Source of the DNA: Hericium rajendrae
Lineage: Eukaryota > Basidiomycota > Agaricomycetes > Russulales > Hericiaceae
Length of the DNA: 64,000 nucleotides
Assembly (NCBI GenBank): GCA_033439255.1
Contig: CM065878.1
Span: forward strand, 1,054,001-1,118,000
Reading direction: 5' to 3'
The notes beneath the pieces are model-generated. The model was not told the origin of the DNA. It ran no database searches and was given only the letters and a program-made list of their open reading frames with translations. Each line of letters begins with the position of its first letter. The stretch's first letter is position 1. Shown in pieces: positions 13,980 through 24,622 of this stretch. A program made the translations under genes and the position numbers.

Positions 13980-14187
13980 CTCCTGTCGTTAACTTGCTGT
14001 CGTTATCACTCTGTATCATCACCAACGTAAATGTACGAATCAACACGCATTATTTGGAGCAAATGTACGACCAAAGACAGGATGAGTGGGGGACCGGATG
14101 CCATCGAAATCATCTAAACGATCTAAACGCGTCTCGGATTAGCACAACGCCCCACGAAGTTAGTCCGAAGAGGTAACTTACGATGTA

Positions 14188-14838
14188 TCAGACCGCACGA
14201 ATAATGGGCTTCCACTCGTAGTTCCAACCGTTCCGTGGGGGTGTGTCAGTCGGTGCGCGAAGCTCCCTTGGGAACAAGCCAGGGGGCCTCGCCTCCAATG
14301 CCTTCCTCTCCGGGCCTCGAATCTTCTTCGCAAGCTCCACCTCTGCCTGACTGCGAACCCGCGGATCCTCAACCCTGTTGGCTTCCTTATACAGATGAGG
14401 GTCGATCTTCTCAAGCGCATCCATCGCCTTCCTCATGCACTCGTACTTCCGCTGCAACTCCGCATCCCGCTTTCGTCGCGTGTGACGGACGTGGAGCATC
14501 CACGCGCGTTCTATCGTCTCGTGCGCCTGCCGCGACGGGATTGCCTTCTGAATTGCGCGCGCGACATCAGACCGCCACGTTCCCGTAGGCGAAGGCTTGT
14601 TGCGGATGTTTGGTGGGTAGAGGGAGCGACGAATGACTTCTTTCGCAGGATCGGGGCCGCCCTCCGTGCGACTACTAGCGTATCGGACCGATGCCTGGGC
14701 CACACGGAAGGTAGTCTGGAGGTACTGGCCGCGAGGAAAGGGGACGGCATGATAGGAAGAAGGGTATGAACTCGCCGTCGCTGCTGGCGTGAGCAAGGAG
14801 GATTTGCAGCTGGCTTCGCCGACGACGCGAAGTTGCAA
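14188..14838 (-). CDS. Mitochondrial large-subunit ribosomal protein mL40 (Mrpl28 family)
   Basis: Single uninterrupted exon of 216 residues. The N-terminus (MQLRVVGEASCKSSLLTPAA) is basic and Ser/Ala-rich with few acidic residues, as expected for a mitochondrial presequence. The body has a helical basic stretch (ERAWMLHVRHTRRKRDAELQ), then MDALEKIDPHLYKEANR, and a C-terminal block FPRELRAPTDTPPRNGWNYE. Known: this arrangement with a PxxxRxPTDxPP...W.Y.W ending matches the fungal Mrpl28/mL40 family of the mitoribosome large subunit. It sits 208 bases from the CSN2 stop, tail to tail. uL1m and RSM22, two other mitochondrial translation genes, follow within 7 kb. Assignment rests on motif memory rather than alignment. 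Confidence 0.8.
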   Translation of the reverse strand: MQLRVVGEASCKSSLLTPAATASSYPSSYHAVPFPRGQYLQTTFRVAQASVRYASSRTEGGPDPAKEVIRRSLYPPNIRNKPSPTGTWRSDVARAIQKAIPSRQAHETIERAWMLHVRHTRRKRDAELQRKYECMRKAMDALEKIDPHLYKEANRVEDPRVRSQAEVELAKKIRGPERKALEARPPGLFPRELRAPTDTPPRNGWNYEWKPIIRAV

Positions 14839-17246
14839 CTCCGCGAGTACAGCTCACGTGGCGGATCTCAATGCAGATCTCAGTTTGTTTATTCCTACGG
14901 TCTCCGCCTCAATAATTCCTCTTCCTCGCAATAATCGGAAACGGCTGCCATTCCTCGAGCTTATTTGACAGGTCGCATGAGGTGTATCTTTTGACACGAT
15001 TGTCGCAGCCATTCTCATTTTTTCACGGGCAGCGCATCTGGACTCACGCGAAACTTTGTGTCTGGTTGGGCGGCACTAGGGATGAACTATAATAATTTGG
15101 CAAGGGCGTTTCCTCTCGGTCACTTCCACTACAGTCTTATCGACGCTGTGTAGGCCATTAAACCCGAATGCGGCGTCCTGCACGTATCTGATTTCATCCG
15201 TGGAAATTCCGGAACATTCCTCCCGAAGCGCGCCCAGCGATCACACGAGAATCACAGCTGTTCATTTCTGACAGTAGTCTCCCAGCAGCTCAAACGTGGC
15301 GTAGAGCCACACACAGGTCTGCTTCTTGACCTAATCGCTGAAGATATTATTTTCGCCGAACGGCGGCCACGCGCAACCAGCCTTGGGATTCTGTTGATGT
15401 CTGCTGCCATGCAAACTCAGAAATACAATAGCGGATGGTTCTCGCCTCGGAGATAGTTTCCAGGAGATCTTCTTTTATATGCTTTCAACCCTTCTGTTGT
15501 AATGAGATGGAAGGCGTCCATATTGGTTTGGTAAAGGGCGCCAGTATCTCTGTATGCCCATGCTGTTCATGAGTGGGTGACGTTAGTGGTGTTGTCTTCT
15601 GGAATGAAAAAGAGCATCACACGATGATGAGGGTTTCAACACGAGGGACCAATGAGGGATGCCGAATATGGGTGAGTTCTGGGTGAGTTCTGGGTATCTT
15701 TGTCACGACGCCACTTCCCGGTCCCAGCGTTCTACCACTACGTTCCCTCATGCAGTCAGGCCCAGCGCAGATCTCTACCCCTTTCCAGAGCCATCGACAT
15801 GTCTGCTCATCTGCCAACAACACCGATAACATCCAGGGCCCCACCGCCCCATTCTCAGGGCTCAAACGATCAGCATCCGCGTCCAACAAAGTCCCCGATG
15901 ACACCTGTTGAGAAGACGCCGCTCAGTTCGACACCAGCATTCTGACATCGGCATATGATGCTTTGGAAACGCTCACGGCAGCCTGCAACATTTCCCTGAC
16001 TTAAATCATTCAGGCAATTTATCATAACGCCGCGGTCCGCAGGTGCACCTCGGTCAACGTCGATGAGGGGCTTGGAGTGCTAATACTGGAGGTCGGCGCC
16101 TCCATGATCGTCTACGAGGGGCTTGTGAGCTGATGCTAAAGTGACCGAATTCGAATGCCGATCTACCTCGGTACATCCAACCAGCCCCTCCATTCCTGGC
16201 ATGTAAGTAGTATCCGCTTCAAACCGTGTTGTTCTCCGCGTGAACGACCGCATGGTCGGGTATCAGGCATCGACACAGCAGCGTCAGCTCGTACCATAAG
16301 AGGACTGCGGTTGACGCCATCCCGCTCCACCGATCGTAACGGCGGAAGACGATTTCGGAGTGTCAGACTGCTGGACGACACTGGGAGGCAAGTTCCGACA
16401 TTGTTCATCACCGCTGCTGAGCGGCAGGACCGCCCTGTCAATATGATGAACACCCTGGTATCATCGCCGCCATGAGATGGGTCCGCTTTTCTTTATGACA
16501 AGCGTCTGGCGTTAATTGCCTGGTTGCTGCACCCTGCAGAAAGTGTTCAATCACGTTAGCTCTGGTGTCGTAAAGCGACGCCGAGGTGAGCACCTCCCTG
16601 TACCTGTGCGGCTGCATTGTTGACACTGCTCTTTCTTCCCTTGATTTCCTGTCGACGCCCAGCAATGCCCGGTTTTTGAAACTCTGCATCACTGAGGACT
16701 ATGACGCCGCAGTAATGATGCGTGCGGAACGGCTGAGGAATATTGTAGGCACGATGGATGTGCCCTCAGAGACACTCCGCTATGACCCACAATTTCCGTG
16801 ATGCATGGTGGTAAGAGGTGGTGAGTATCAGATACCTCCATATGATGCTCCGGACGTTGTGGAAACCAAGCGCACCAATCATTAGTATGGACCTTCTTGA
16901 ACCATTCATTACGACTAGACAAAGAAATCCATTTGCGACAGCCTGACTGTAAATCTCTCCTCGAATTTTCATGAGACTTGTTTCTGGTTGAAAATAACAG
17001 AATAATGATTGATAGGGTGTCTGTTGCCCCATACTTGACATGAAATGCCGCAAAAAAAAAATCGACGAGTAGGAACCGTGAGCATGTGACCGTGAGACCA
17101 GAGGCCAGGCGTGACCGTGAATTCTAATGCTGTCGCTGCACGAAATCGAGCTACTCGACATAACCAAGCTGGCAATACGTTCTTTGTGGTCATCTTGACT
17201 CTCTTCGAGTCGACCAGGTGTCAGTCGCGTCGTCGCTCCAGCCGAA
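14839..17246. other. Unassigned 2.4-kb intergenic stretch
   Basis: No ORF here carries recognisable domains or joins into a convincing spliced gene on either strand. Frames are broken by stops every few dozen codons. A 12-base tandem (gggtgagttctg, about 2.3 copies) occurs near 15670-15700. The right end presumably includes the uL1m promoter and the left end the mL40 promoter. Confidence 0.5.
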
Positions 17247-18390
17247 ATGTCTATGCTCGCTTTCAGCAACCTCTGCCGACAATGTCACCAGAGTGTCTCG
17301 GTGTTTTCGAGCCCTGCAGTGCGTAGTAAATGCATCTGGGATCATGATCAATGTCTGACCGGAGTTTTCTTTTGACAGCAGCGTCAGTTTTCTACTACTC
17401 AAGCTCTCTTCATCCGCCGAGTCAAGAAGCCACCGGTGTTGTCAAAGGCAACCCTCGCGGCTATAGCGCGCAGGAAGGCCTTGAAAGCGCGCAAAACCTT
17501 CTACGACTCGGAGAAGATGACCTTGACGGATGCTATCAATGTTCTACGGGTATGCATTTGCAACTTGCACTCTTTTTTGGGTAATGGCTCACCGTCTTTC
17601 TCAGTCCGTCGAGGTCAGCTCTCCAGGTGCGACCTTTGAGCTCACCGTGAAGACCGCGATGCCCCGGGGCTCTGCAATCCCGAAGGGACGTGTCAGCCTA
17701 CCCCGTGAACCCAAGGAGAAAACAAAGGACCGTATCTTAGTTTTCGCAGATGGCAGGGCGGCGGATGACGCGAAAGCGGCTGGTGCCGACATTGTTGGCG
17801 GGCTTGAGCTTGTAGAGGGAGTGTGTATTCCTTTTTTTCAATCCAGTAGGCGGAGTGCTGACGATTTGTTCTAAGGTTCTGAGCGGCCGTCATCAGGCTA
17901 CTCTCTTCCTATGCACACCCAGTCTCATCCGAGCCATTACGCCACGACTCGGTCGTGTGCTCGGACCCCGAGGTCTCATGCCGTCCGAGCGTCGAGGCAC
18001 AGTCACCGAAAATATCGCGGGCTACATCCGGCGCCTGCAGGGGACAAATGAATGGAAGGGTGACAAGGCTGGAACAATCCGCGCCCCCATCGCCAAAGTA
18101 GGATCGTGCTGATCATCTCAGAGGATCATGCTGACCGACTGCTCGTCCCCAGAACACTTTCCCCGTAGAGGATATTGTCAAGAATGTCCGACATTTTCTG
18201 GGGGTTGTTAAACGCGCGACGGGTAACCAGCGTGATATTACGGCTGGCAAGAAGAAAACCGGCACGCCGACTGGTATGTGTCTGCCGAGATATGCCGTGC
18301 TTATGCTCATATTCGCTTTAAGTCAACGCTATAACCAAAGTTATCTTGAGCTCCAGGCAGGGACCCGGAATTCAGTTATCCGACATCTGA
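17247..18390 (+). CDS. MRPL1: Mitochondrial ribosomal protein uL1m
   Basis: Six in-phase exons (17247-17318, 17379-17549, 17605-17820, 17876-18097, 18153-18273, 18323-18390) give 289 residues. The first two exons encode a presequence (MSMLAFSNLCRQCHQSVSVF, then QRQFSTTQ, a typical cleavage region). The core has the L1 signatures DGRAADDAKAAGADIVGG, LGRVLGPRGLMPSERRGTV, and an ending ITKVILSSRQGPGIQLSDI. Known: L1 forms the mobile L1 stalk at the exit site of the large ribosomal subunit. The start was chosen because it gives a mitochondrial targeting peptide directly followed by the conserved core. It is convergent with RSM22, 161 bases between stops. Confidence 0.95.
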
Positions 18391-18551
18391 ATTACTTGTT
18401 AGATACTATATATCACAAATGCGATTAATGCGTGACTATTTGATACATCGGAGAAGTGTGGGTGCCAAAGGGTAAGTAAGAGTAGTGTGCGAAAACAGTA
18501 AGATGATAATATGATAGGTGGAGGACAAATCAAGAAAGTGAAGGAAAGAGC

Positions 18552-20788
18552 TCAGAAGCCGTCAGCTGCCTTGCGACGCCTTTCCTTCCGAATATCGTTC
18601 TTGTGCTGCTTTATCTCATTTGCTAGGCGGGAATAACTTGTCTCGGGGTCGACAGTGGCTTTAGTACCGCGCTTGCCTATGTCTGCACCCTTCGTGGGAG
18701 TCGTACCGTCCTCGCGCTTAGCGCGCACAGGCTGAAATCGGGTCTGAGGTGCATTCTTTGGGGCATGAGGGAAGAGATCGCCCCAGTCGGACTTGCGAGC
18801 GTCATAATATGGCTGCTTTCCTTGAGACTTCGGGATGGTAAGCCGCATGATTTTCCCTAGACAGATGCTCCATCAGACAGCTGTGCGATTATCACATTCA
18901 GAAACATACCTTCGGGCGTGCAGCTGTCCAGGATTACATGCCCGCTCCGTTTCAGCGGGCGGAACACTAGACGTGGCCAATGGAAAGCTTCTTGCCGAAG
19001 AGCTTCTTCGACGTCATCTGATCCTGGTTCTCCGGTGGCCGTGGACGTGAGGTCGGAAATCAATGTAGACAAGTCGGGGACAGCTGAATGTTGGTCGGTA
19101 TGGGTGACAGCGTCTTGCGCATGATCATCATGGAGTAGCAGTTCCGTCATCTGCGCTTTAGCATCGAGACTCGCGAGCTCGCGCCTTCCCACTTCGCCGA
19201 TGCGGCCGACTTCGGTAGATGGCTTAATAGGTCGCGTACCCCTCCGTATCACCACGTAGGAATAGCCAACATCTTCATGGCCCTTCCCGGAGTGTTTCGT
19301 TTTCCGGACGAAGAGAGGTCGCTGCAGCCTTTGCTCGAAACCACATATAAGGTCTGCTGAATTGGAATGATAAAGCGGACAAGCGCCGTCATGAGGACAC
19401 TACCAAAAATATATAAATTGGAGCGCCAGTCAGATACGTTGATACTCACCGGTGCCACAACATAAGCGCCTTTGTTTTGCGAATCACCATCTGGGTCTTC
19501 AGTTTCTCTTCTACCCATGTTGAGAAGGTACTCGCGGGCTTCGATGATATTTTGAAAGCCGGCACGGGTGTTATGGTCAATAATGATCTGAGATGGATAT
19601 CTCAGCCGAGAACTGGGACTGCAAACTCGGGAAGTTCACTCACGATGACTTCTGCGCCACTTTCCCACATCTTCTTGACCACTGCCTTCCTCTGGGCCGG
19701 GACATTGATAGACGACAAAAGGAATGCAGACAGCGCCAGGGTTTTGCCGCCCTTAACTCCTTTCAGTTCGTCGGTGAGATGAAATGATTTTTGCCAGGAC
19801 ACGTTTAAATCATTAGAATCTATGTCTGTACGACGCATCAGCGACTGCTTAATTCAAAGTTGTCGAACATACCTTGTAAAAGTCGCTTTCCAATGCGGAC
19901 AAGACCTTCTCGTTTATCAATACCGACGTAGCTGGTCACAGTCGAGTCCGCCAGACGTGCACTATCGGACACTGGGTGCTCCTGGGTATCTGTTTGAAAT
20001 GCGTGTGAAGCCGCCCTGCGTGATATCATGAGCGAATGCATGGATAAGCAAAGTGTATGATTACCAAAGTCCGCTTCCTGTGCCGGCGCCCCAATCATAC
20101 ACAGTGTCGATATCCCAAGAAGAACCTAAGCGCTGCTTTACGTGTTCGAGGACCGCAGAAATGGCAGAGTAATGGGCAGGAAGGGCCACGGATGCAAACG
20201 CCGTCCCATCACGTTCGGCATGACGGTGGGCCTGTTTTCTGGATTTGTAGCCAACATCGTATGAGGCATCCCACTGCAAGTCGGATCCGTCATCTTCAGT
20301 CCCAAAGAGGCGCTTAGCGTCAGTGTGGATCATGCGTTTGTCGGATTCTGCAAGACAGGCGACAAAGTCAGACATCTAATATGGGAAATAATCGAGAACA
20401 ACGGACCAGAAATGAGGGTCGTGATTGAATCTTGTAGTTCATGCGGCAAAACGACGGCACCTATCTTTCGACTTCCGAAGGATGCGGCAGGTGACTTTCG
20501 TGAACCTCTCGACTCCGCTTCATACTCTTCTAGGTCAAACGCCTCCTGGTCAATGGTTTCCTCCGGCCAAATCTCTAATTCGCGGGGAGTCGCATGCCCA
20601 GTACGTGCCTGAGGATGCTTGTGGTGCTGCAAGGACATATCAACATCCTGGAGAAGGGCTTTAAAGGACGGATCAAGGTCCAAAGGCGCGTTGGGTTGAT
20701 AAGACATCCTACGCGCGCAAGATGAAAATGGCGCATTCTGGAAAGGACGGATAGCCCGGACGTGGATATAGCACTGCGCTCGAAGCAT
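18552..20788 (-). CDS. RSM22: Mitochondrial ribosome assembly factor RSM22/METTL17 (Fe-S, methyltransferase-like)
   Basis: The first in-frame ATG is at 20788 (MLRAQCYIHVRAIRPFQ), an Arg-rich presequence, followed by PNAPLDLDPSFKALLQDVDM and PRELEIWPEETIDQEAFDLE. A Rossmann-type SAM motif DTVYDWGAGTGSGLW lies near 20090. A conserved cysteine block CPHDGACPL with a further Cys (LICGFEQR) lies near 19400-19330, and the last exon ends in a basic helix. Known: yeast Rsm22 and human METTL17 bind a 4Fe-4S cluster through such cysteines and assist assembly of the mitochondrial small subunit. A GTG-initiated stretch at 20969 can be spliced in frame to this ORF but has no ATG, so I treat it as 5' untranslated. 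Introns are short, GT-AG and in phase where checked. It is divergent from SAD1. Confidence 0.9.
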
Positions 20789-21104
20789 GCTGGCGGGCCA
20801 GCGGTGATGCAAACCCTGAAACGAAAAGGATATTCAAGGATATGTCTGTAATGCTAACAACAACGTTGGAGTTTGAAAGATGAGATGGGATTCTATGCAA
20901 ACTCACACAGCTGGACCACACCGATGCTGAGTATCGGGTGAGCCTGGATTGGAGGGAGCTCGCCGTCACTGTACAGAGTAAATGAGCTGTATTTAATTAC
21001 GTAATTATAGATTAGATCATTTGCAAATCAAGTGGGACTCGGCTCTCGACCTAACTGCCAGTATCTCGCCGACAAATTCGATTGACGCGCTGCCTTCTAC
21101 TCGT
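20789..21104. promoter_or_regulatory. Divergent RSM22/SAD1 promoter with likely RSM22 leader exon
   Basis: The 316 bases lie between start codons. A good donor/acceptor pair (GTGAGT donor near 20907, tttcag acceptor near 20819, on the minus strand) suggests a spliced RSM22 5' leader. An AT-rich segment (taattacgtaattatag, 20994-21010) lies between the presumed start sites and is palindromic around acgt. Confidence 0.5.
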
Positions 21105-23101
21105 ATGGCCTCTACTCGTTCAAAAGGACCTGAAAGCGCAGAGGCTGATGATGAGCAAACGAGGCCTTCCAAGCGCCCTCGCGTCGAGGATAATGCCGCG
21201 TCTAAATCGACCGTACCAGCACCTAGTGACGGAGGCGACGCCGTAGGTCAGAAAGAAGAGGAATACTTCGACGAAGAGCAAGAGGATGGCGTCGACGATA
21301 CCAGTGGGGCGGCTCGTGGTTCGGATCTTTACCTGGATACGGTGCGTTCGAAATTCCTCAGATACATACCACAATTGACGAGCTTATACCCAGATAAACC
21401 GGGCCACCCTTGACTTCGATTTTGAGAAAGTCTGCTCCGTCTCTCTTTCGAATATTAACGTATATGGATGCCTAGTCTGCGGGAAGTACTTCCAAGGGCG
21501 AGGTCGCAAATCATACGCGTATGCCCATTCAATCCATGATGACCATCATGTTTTCATTAATTTGGAAACAGCCAAGGTAGATCTTCCTCGTTTGTATTCT
21601 ACATTTCCTCAATCTAAATTATCAGGTTTACGTGCTCCCAGATGGATATCCTGTCTCTGACCCGTCGCTGGAGGATATCTCGTTTGTTCTTGCCCCGTCC
21701 TTCACGCGGGCCTCAGTATCTACCTTGTCCACCCCAGCACATCTGTCCAAGCCATCCTACGACCTCTCGTCAAAACCATACCTTCCTGGATATATCGGCC
21801 TGAATAATATCAAGAACAACGATTATATGAACGTTATCATTCACTCGCTGCTTCATGTTTCACCATTGCGAGATTACCTGTTGCTGTCGAACTTCGATAG
21901 CAAGCAATCAGAGTTGTTGAGACGGTTTGCTGCTCTTGCCAAAAAGGTCTGGAATCCCAGATTATTTAAGAGTCAGGTCAGCCCGCACGAGTTCCTGCAA
22001 GAAGTTGGCAGGTCTAGTGCGGGAAAGTTCCGTCTGGAGAATCAAGGCGACCCTGTCGAGTTCCTCGGTTGGCTATTGAACCGCTTTCACAAAGACATGG
22101 GCGGCACGAAAAAAAGGAATTCGAGTGAGCGCGCTTCTTTTTCCGTGCTGCGGCGATACCTGATGGTCAACGTACAGGTATCATGTTTTCGACGTTCCAA
22201 GGGGAACTCCGGATGGAGACCCAACAAGTCGTCGTACGTCCTACTGCCGCCGGTCATGAGAAACCGCACTTCGACATCGACCGGGGTGAGCGCTATTTCT
22301 CACGTTGGATCAGACATGTCTGAACTGCATTTACCAGAAATTAAGACGGCTGTATCGCCGTTCTTGTTCCTAGCCGTAGACCTACCGCCTCCACCCTTGT
22401 TCCAAGACGCGGTTGAGAAGAATATCATCCCACAGGTCAGCATATACAGTGTCCTGGCGAAATACGACGGGATCACGACCCAAGTGCGTCTCCTGTCTCA
22501 TACGCCTCGCTGTCACTCACCGCCACGCACTGGTACGTGATAGGAATCAAGAGGCCAACTCCGTCGTTATAAATGTCAACGGCTGCCTCCCTATATTATT
22601 CTTCATTACAAGAGATTCACTAAGAATGCCTTCGTTGAGGAGAGGAATCCCACGATTGTCAATTTCCCTCTCCGCGGAGTAGACTTTCGTGAATGTAAGC
22701 AGACGTAAATTACGATTTTCAGTCGCATGCTCTGATCCATTTTGTTACACTAGATCTTGATGCGCCGCTGGGTCATTCGCCCACTGTCTACGACCTCGTT
22801 GCCAACGTGACCCAGGAGTCTGTTGCTGATACAGCACGAAATCAGGAAAGCACTGTCTGGAAAGTTCATCTCCGAGCGGGCTCAGGAGGAGGGGACAACG
22901 AAAAGTGGTTTCAAATACAAGATCTCATCGTTGAAGAGATCCGAAAGGAGATGATATTTTTGGGCGAGACTGTGCTTCAGGTTCGCCTCTTGTTCTTCTA
23001 TACGCATTTGGTGCTCGACACGGCCTAATCTCGTTGCACAGATCTGGGAACGTCGCACCGAGCGGAGTGACGCAAGTAAACCAATGGAGATAGATAAGTG
23101 A
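21105..23101 (+). CDS. SAD1: Sad1/USP39-type tri-snRNP splicing factor (inactive ubiquitin hydrolase)
   Basis: Starts MASTRSKGPESAEADDEQ, with a disordered basic/acidic N-terminus. A zf-UBP finger follows (FEKVCSVSLSNINVYGCLVC, GKYFQGRGRKSYAYAHS, HDDHHVFINLETAKVY), then a USP fold starting GYIGLNNIKNNDYMNVIIHS. Known: in the USP39/Sad1 family the Cys-box cysteine is replaced by Asp, so the protein binds but does not cleave ubiquitin, and it is needed for U4/U6.U5 tri-snRNP function. Here the residue is also Asp (NND rather than NTC). The last exons end IWERRTERSDASKPMEIDK with a stop at 23099-23101. About nine exons join in phase through introns of 50-65 bases. It is divergent from RSM22. Exact ends of the exons around 22260-22550 are the least certain part. 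Confidence 0.93.
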
Positions 23102-23433
23102 ATGGCATTGCATTATGGTTGGGCCTTGTCATCCTGCAGTGCGAATCGATTGATCTCTACGCTGCTGTACATAACCGCTCATTGCAAAGCAGTACGAATG
23201 TAGTAGTGTCGAGCGTCTCAATAAAATGTACGGGACAAAGATATAAAATATGGTGACAGCGGTATTCCTACTCGGTGGCATGACGCAGTTGATACAAGTG
23301 ATACTATGCTCAATACGCCCGTGCAGGACTGGGGTAACATATCCGCGACCCGGGGCCGCCTTGTGGAACAAACCGTGAATAAGCAATTGCAATGATCGAA
23401 TTCCGAGAGACTTCGAAACAACCAGTACAGCAG
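23102..23433. other. Convergent intergenic spacer, nothing assigned
   Basis: The 332 bases lie between the SAD1 stop and the stop of the small membrane-protein gene. They presumably hold both 3' untranslated regions. No coding or RNA feature was seen. Confidence 0.5.
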
Positions 23434-23768
23434 CTAACCGCCCAATGTCCCGCTCCCTGATGCTTTCGCGCTAGGGGACGCGGATTTATCAGAAGGCGGC
23501 TCCAAAACCGTCCCTTCTACAACAGGCCCTTGTTCCCTGTTGACGACACCCATTCAGACAATCCTCAGGTTAATGTGAAAGACACACGGGCATTGCTCAC
23601 CTTGTTGTCTGGGCTTCAGCGGCCGCATTGTCCACAAGGGGTTTGAAGATATAGATGCCTGACACAATCCCTTGTGGAATTGTGACTGTTAGCGTGCCCA
23701 TGGTGCGAAAAAAAGGATATCTTGCCTGTCAGGCCAGCGATGATATATGGTGCCAGTTTACGCGACAT
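23434..23768 (-). CDS. Small single-membrane-span protein, 71 residues (GC-AG intron)
   Basis: Three exons on the minus strand: 23768-23726, 23670-23601, 23536-23434, total 216 bases. The first intron has a GC donor (ACAG|gcaagat) and a cacaag acceptor; the second is GT-AG. The product starts MSRKLAPYIIAGLTGIVSGI and continues YIFKPLVDNAAAEAQTTR, then a short acidic/Ser-rich tail ending SGSGTLGG. The N-terminus is basic and followed by one hydrophobic segment (about residues 7-25), the layout of small mitochondrial inner-membrane or ER proteins. I do not recognise a named family. All three exons join in frame and end at one stop, which is why I believe it although no exon exceeds 103 bases. 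A 40-codon ATG reading frame lies just upstream (start 23903). Confidence 0.7.
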
Positions 23769-24208
23769 CCGAATATGCTTCTATACTGGTGACCTGTCTC
23801 GTTGTATGGAGTCGAGTGTCGCGTCTGGAGCGCCAAACGTTGAAACGTTGAGCTCGGAGGTTGACGTTGAGGATTTGGTATGTGCATGTACGTCATCAGC
23901 CATTCAAAAATAGCGATTATATAATTTATTTGAATAACCTTGTTAAGTTCTTATCCTCGAAGGCTCGACGTCCGTTCGACTCGACCTTTGCCATGTAACA
24001 AGGTGAAGAGCGGATTAAATTATTCTGCTTGAGGTTACACTTTGAAGGGGTTGTGCAAGAAGCCCACGCGATTTTGCGAGCACTCAGCGTCATAGACAGG
24101 ATCTTTCACAAAATTATACTAAAGGACAAAAGTTGGGATACCCCCATTCTAATTGCTATGATAACTGACATGATTATAACTCTATAGTGGGACGGCGACA
24201 GAGATTGC
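23769..24208. other. Promoter side of the small membrane-protein gene and spacer
   Basis: The 440 bases include a minus-strand reading frame from ATG 23903 (MADDVHAHTKSSTSTSELNV and about 20 more codons) that stops shortly before the start at 23768. It could be an upstream ORF or an alternative first exon. The remainder is AT-rich with no feature seen. Confidence 0.45.
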
Positions 24209-24622
24209 TCAGTAGAGGCCTAGAGAAGCCCCAGAGAACTGGCAGGTCTGCTTAGCGGCCTCTTCCTTCGCGACAGCCTTCTGCGGAGCCGAACACTGGC
24301 CCTAACCTGGCCAGCGACTAATGAAGGCCAATAGGTGAAATTAAGATCAATAATGTGCGATTGTTGTGCGTACGTTTGCAAACCATGGTCCATCTGTTGG
24401 GGTTGGATGCTCCGTTATCTCGCTCGACGTAGCTGAGATATTCAAGTTGGCCTTGTCCCTGCAGATCTATTGAAAAACCCAGCGCGTGAGTACATTTGTC
24501 GATAAGTCCCCATGAAAGGTTGACTTGCAGTTGTTGAGGATAATGGTGGCTACGAAGGAAATAATTGAGCTTCCTTCAACGAACATTGCGAGGAAAAGCG
24601 GCTACGTACGCCTTTGAGACAT
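24209..24622 (-). pseudogene. Mini dsRNA-binding-domain gene, probably frameshifted
   Basis: Reading from ATG 24622: MSQRP then, after an intron, TIILNN; a GC-donor intron (AACT|gcaagtc) then joins to YLQGQGQLEYLSYVERDNGA and SNPNRWTMVCK. This is the first helix and first two strands of a dsRBD. The second helix is present further on as SAPQKAVAKEEAAKQTC and ends in a TGA at 24209-24211. No GT-AG choice joins the TMVCK exon to the helix-2 frame without either a stop or loss of the third strand; one base appears to be missing near 24300. Inference: a recently broken copy, or a sequence error, of the family also seen at 26792-27234 and 29293-29635. A shorter product using a donor after RWTM would keep the frame but skip strand 2, so an odd but translated form is possible. 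Confidence 0.55.

Noticed and set aside
15600-16950. Cluster of 70-105-codon ORFs between mL40 and uL1m
   Set aside because: ORFs on both strands overlap, none carries a domain and no consistent splicing joins them.
18857-19124. Plus-strand ORFs over the RSM22 3' half
   Set aside because: They lie antisense to conserved RSM22 exons and lack any family feature.
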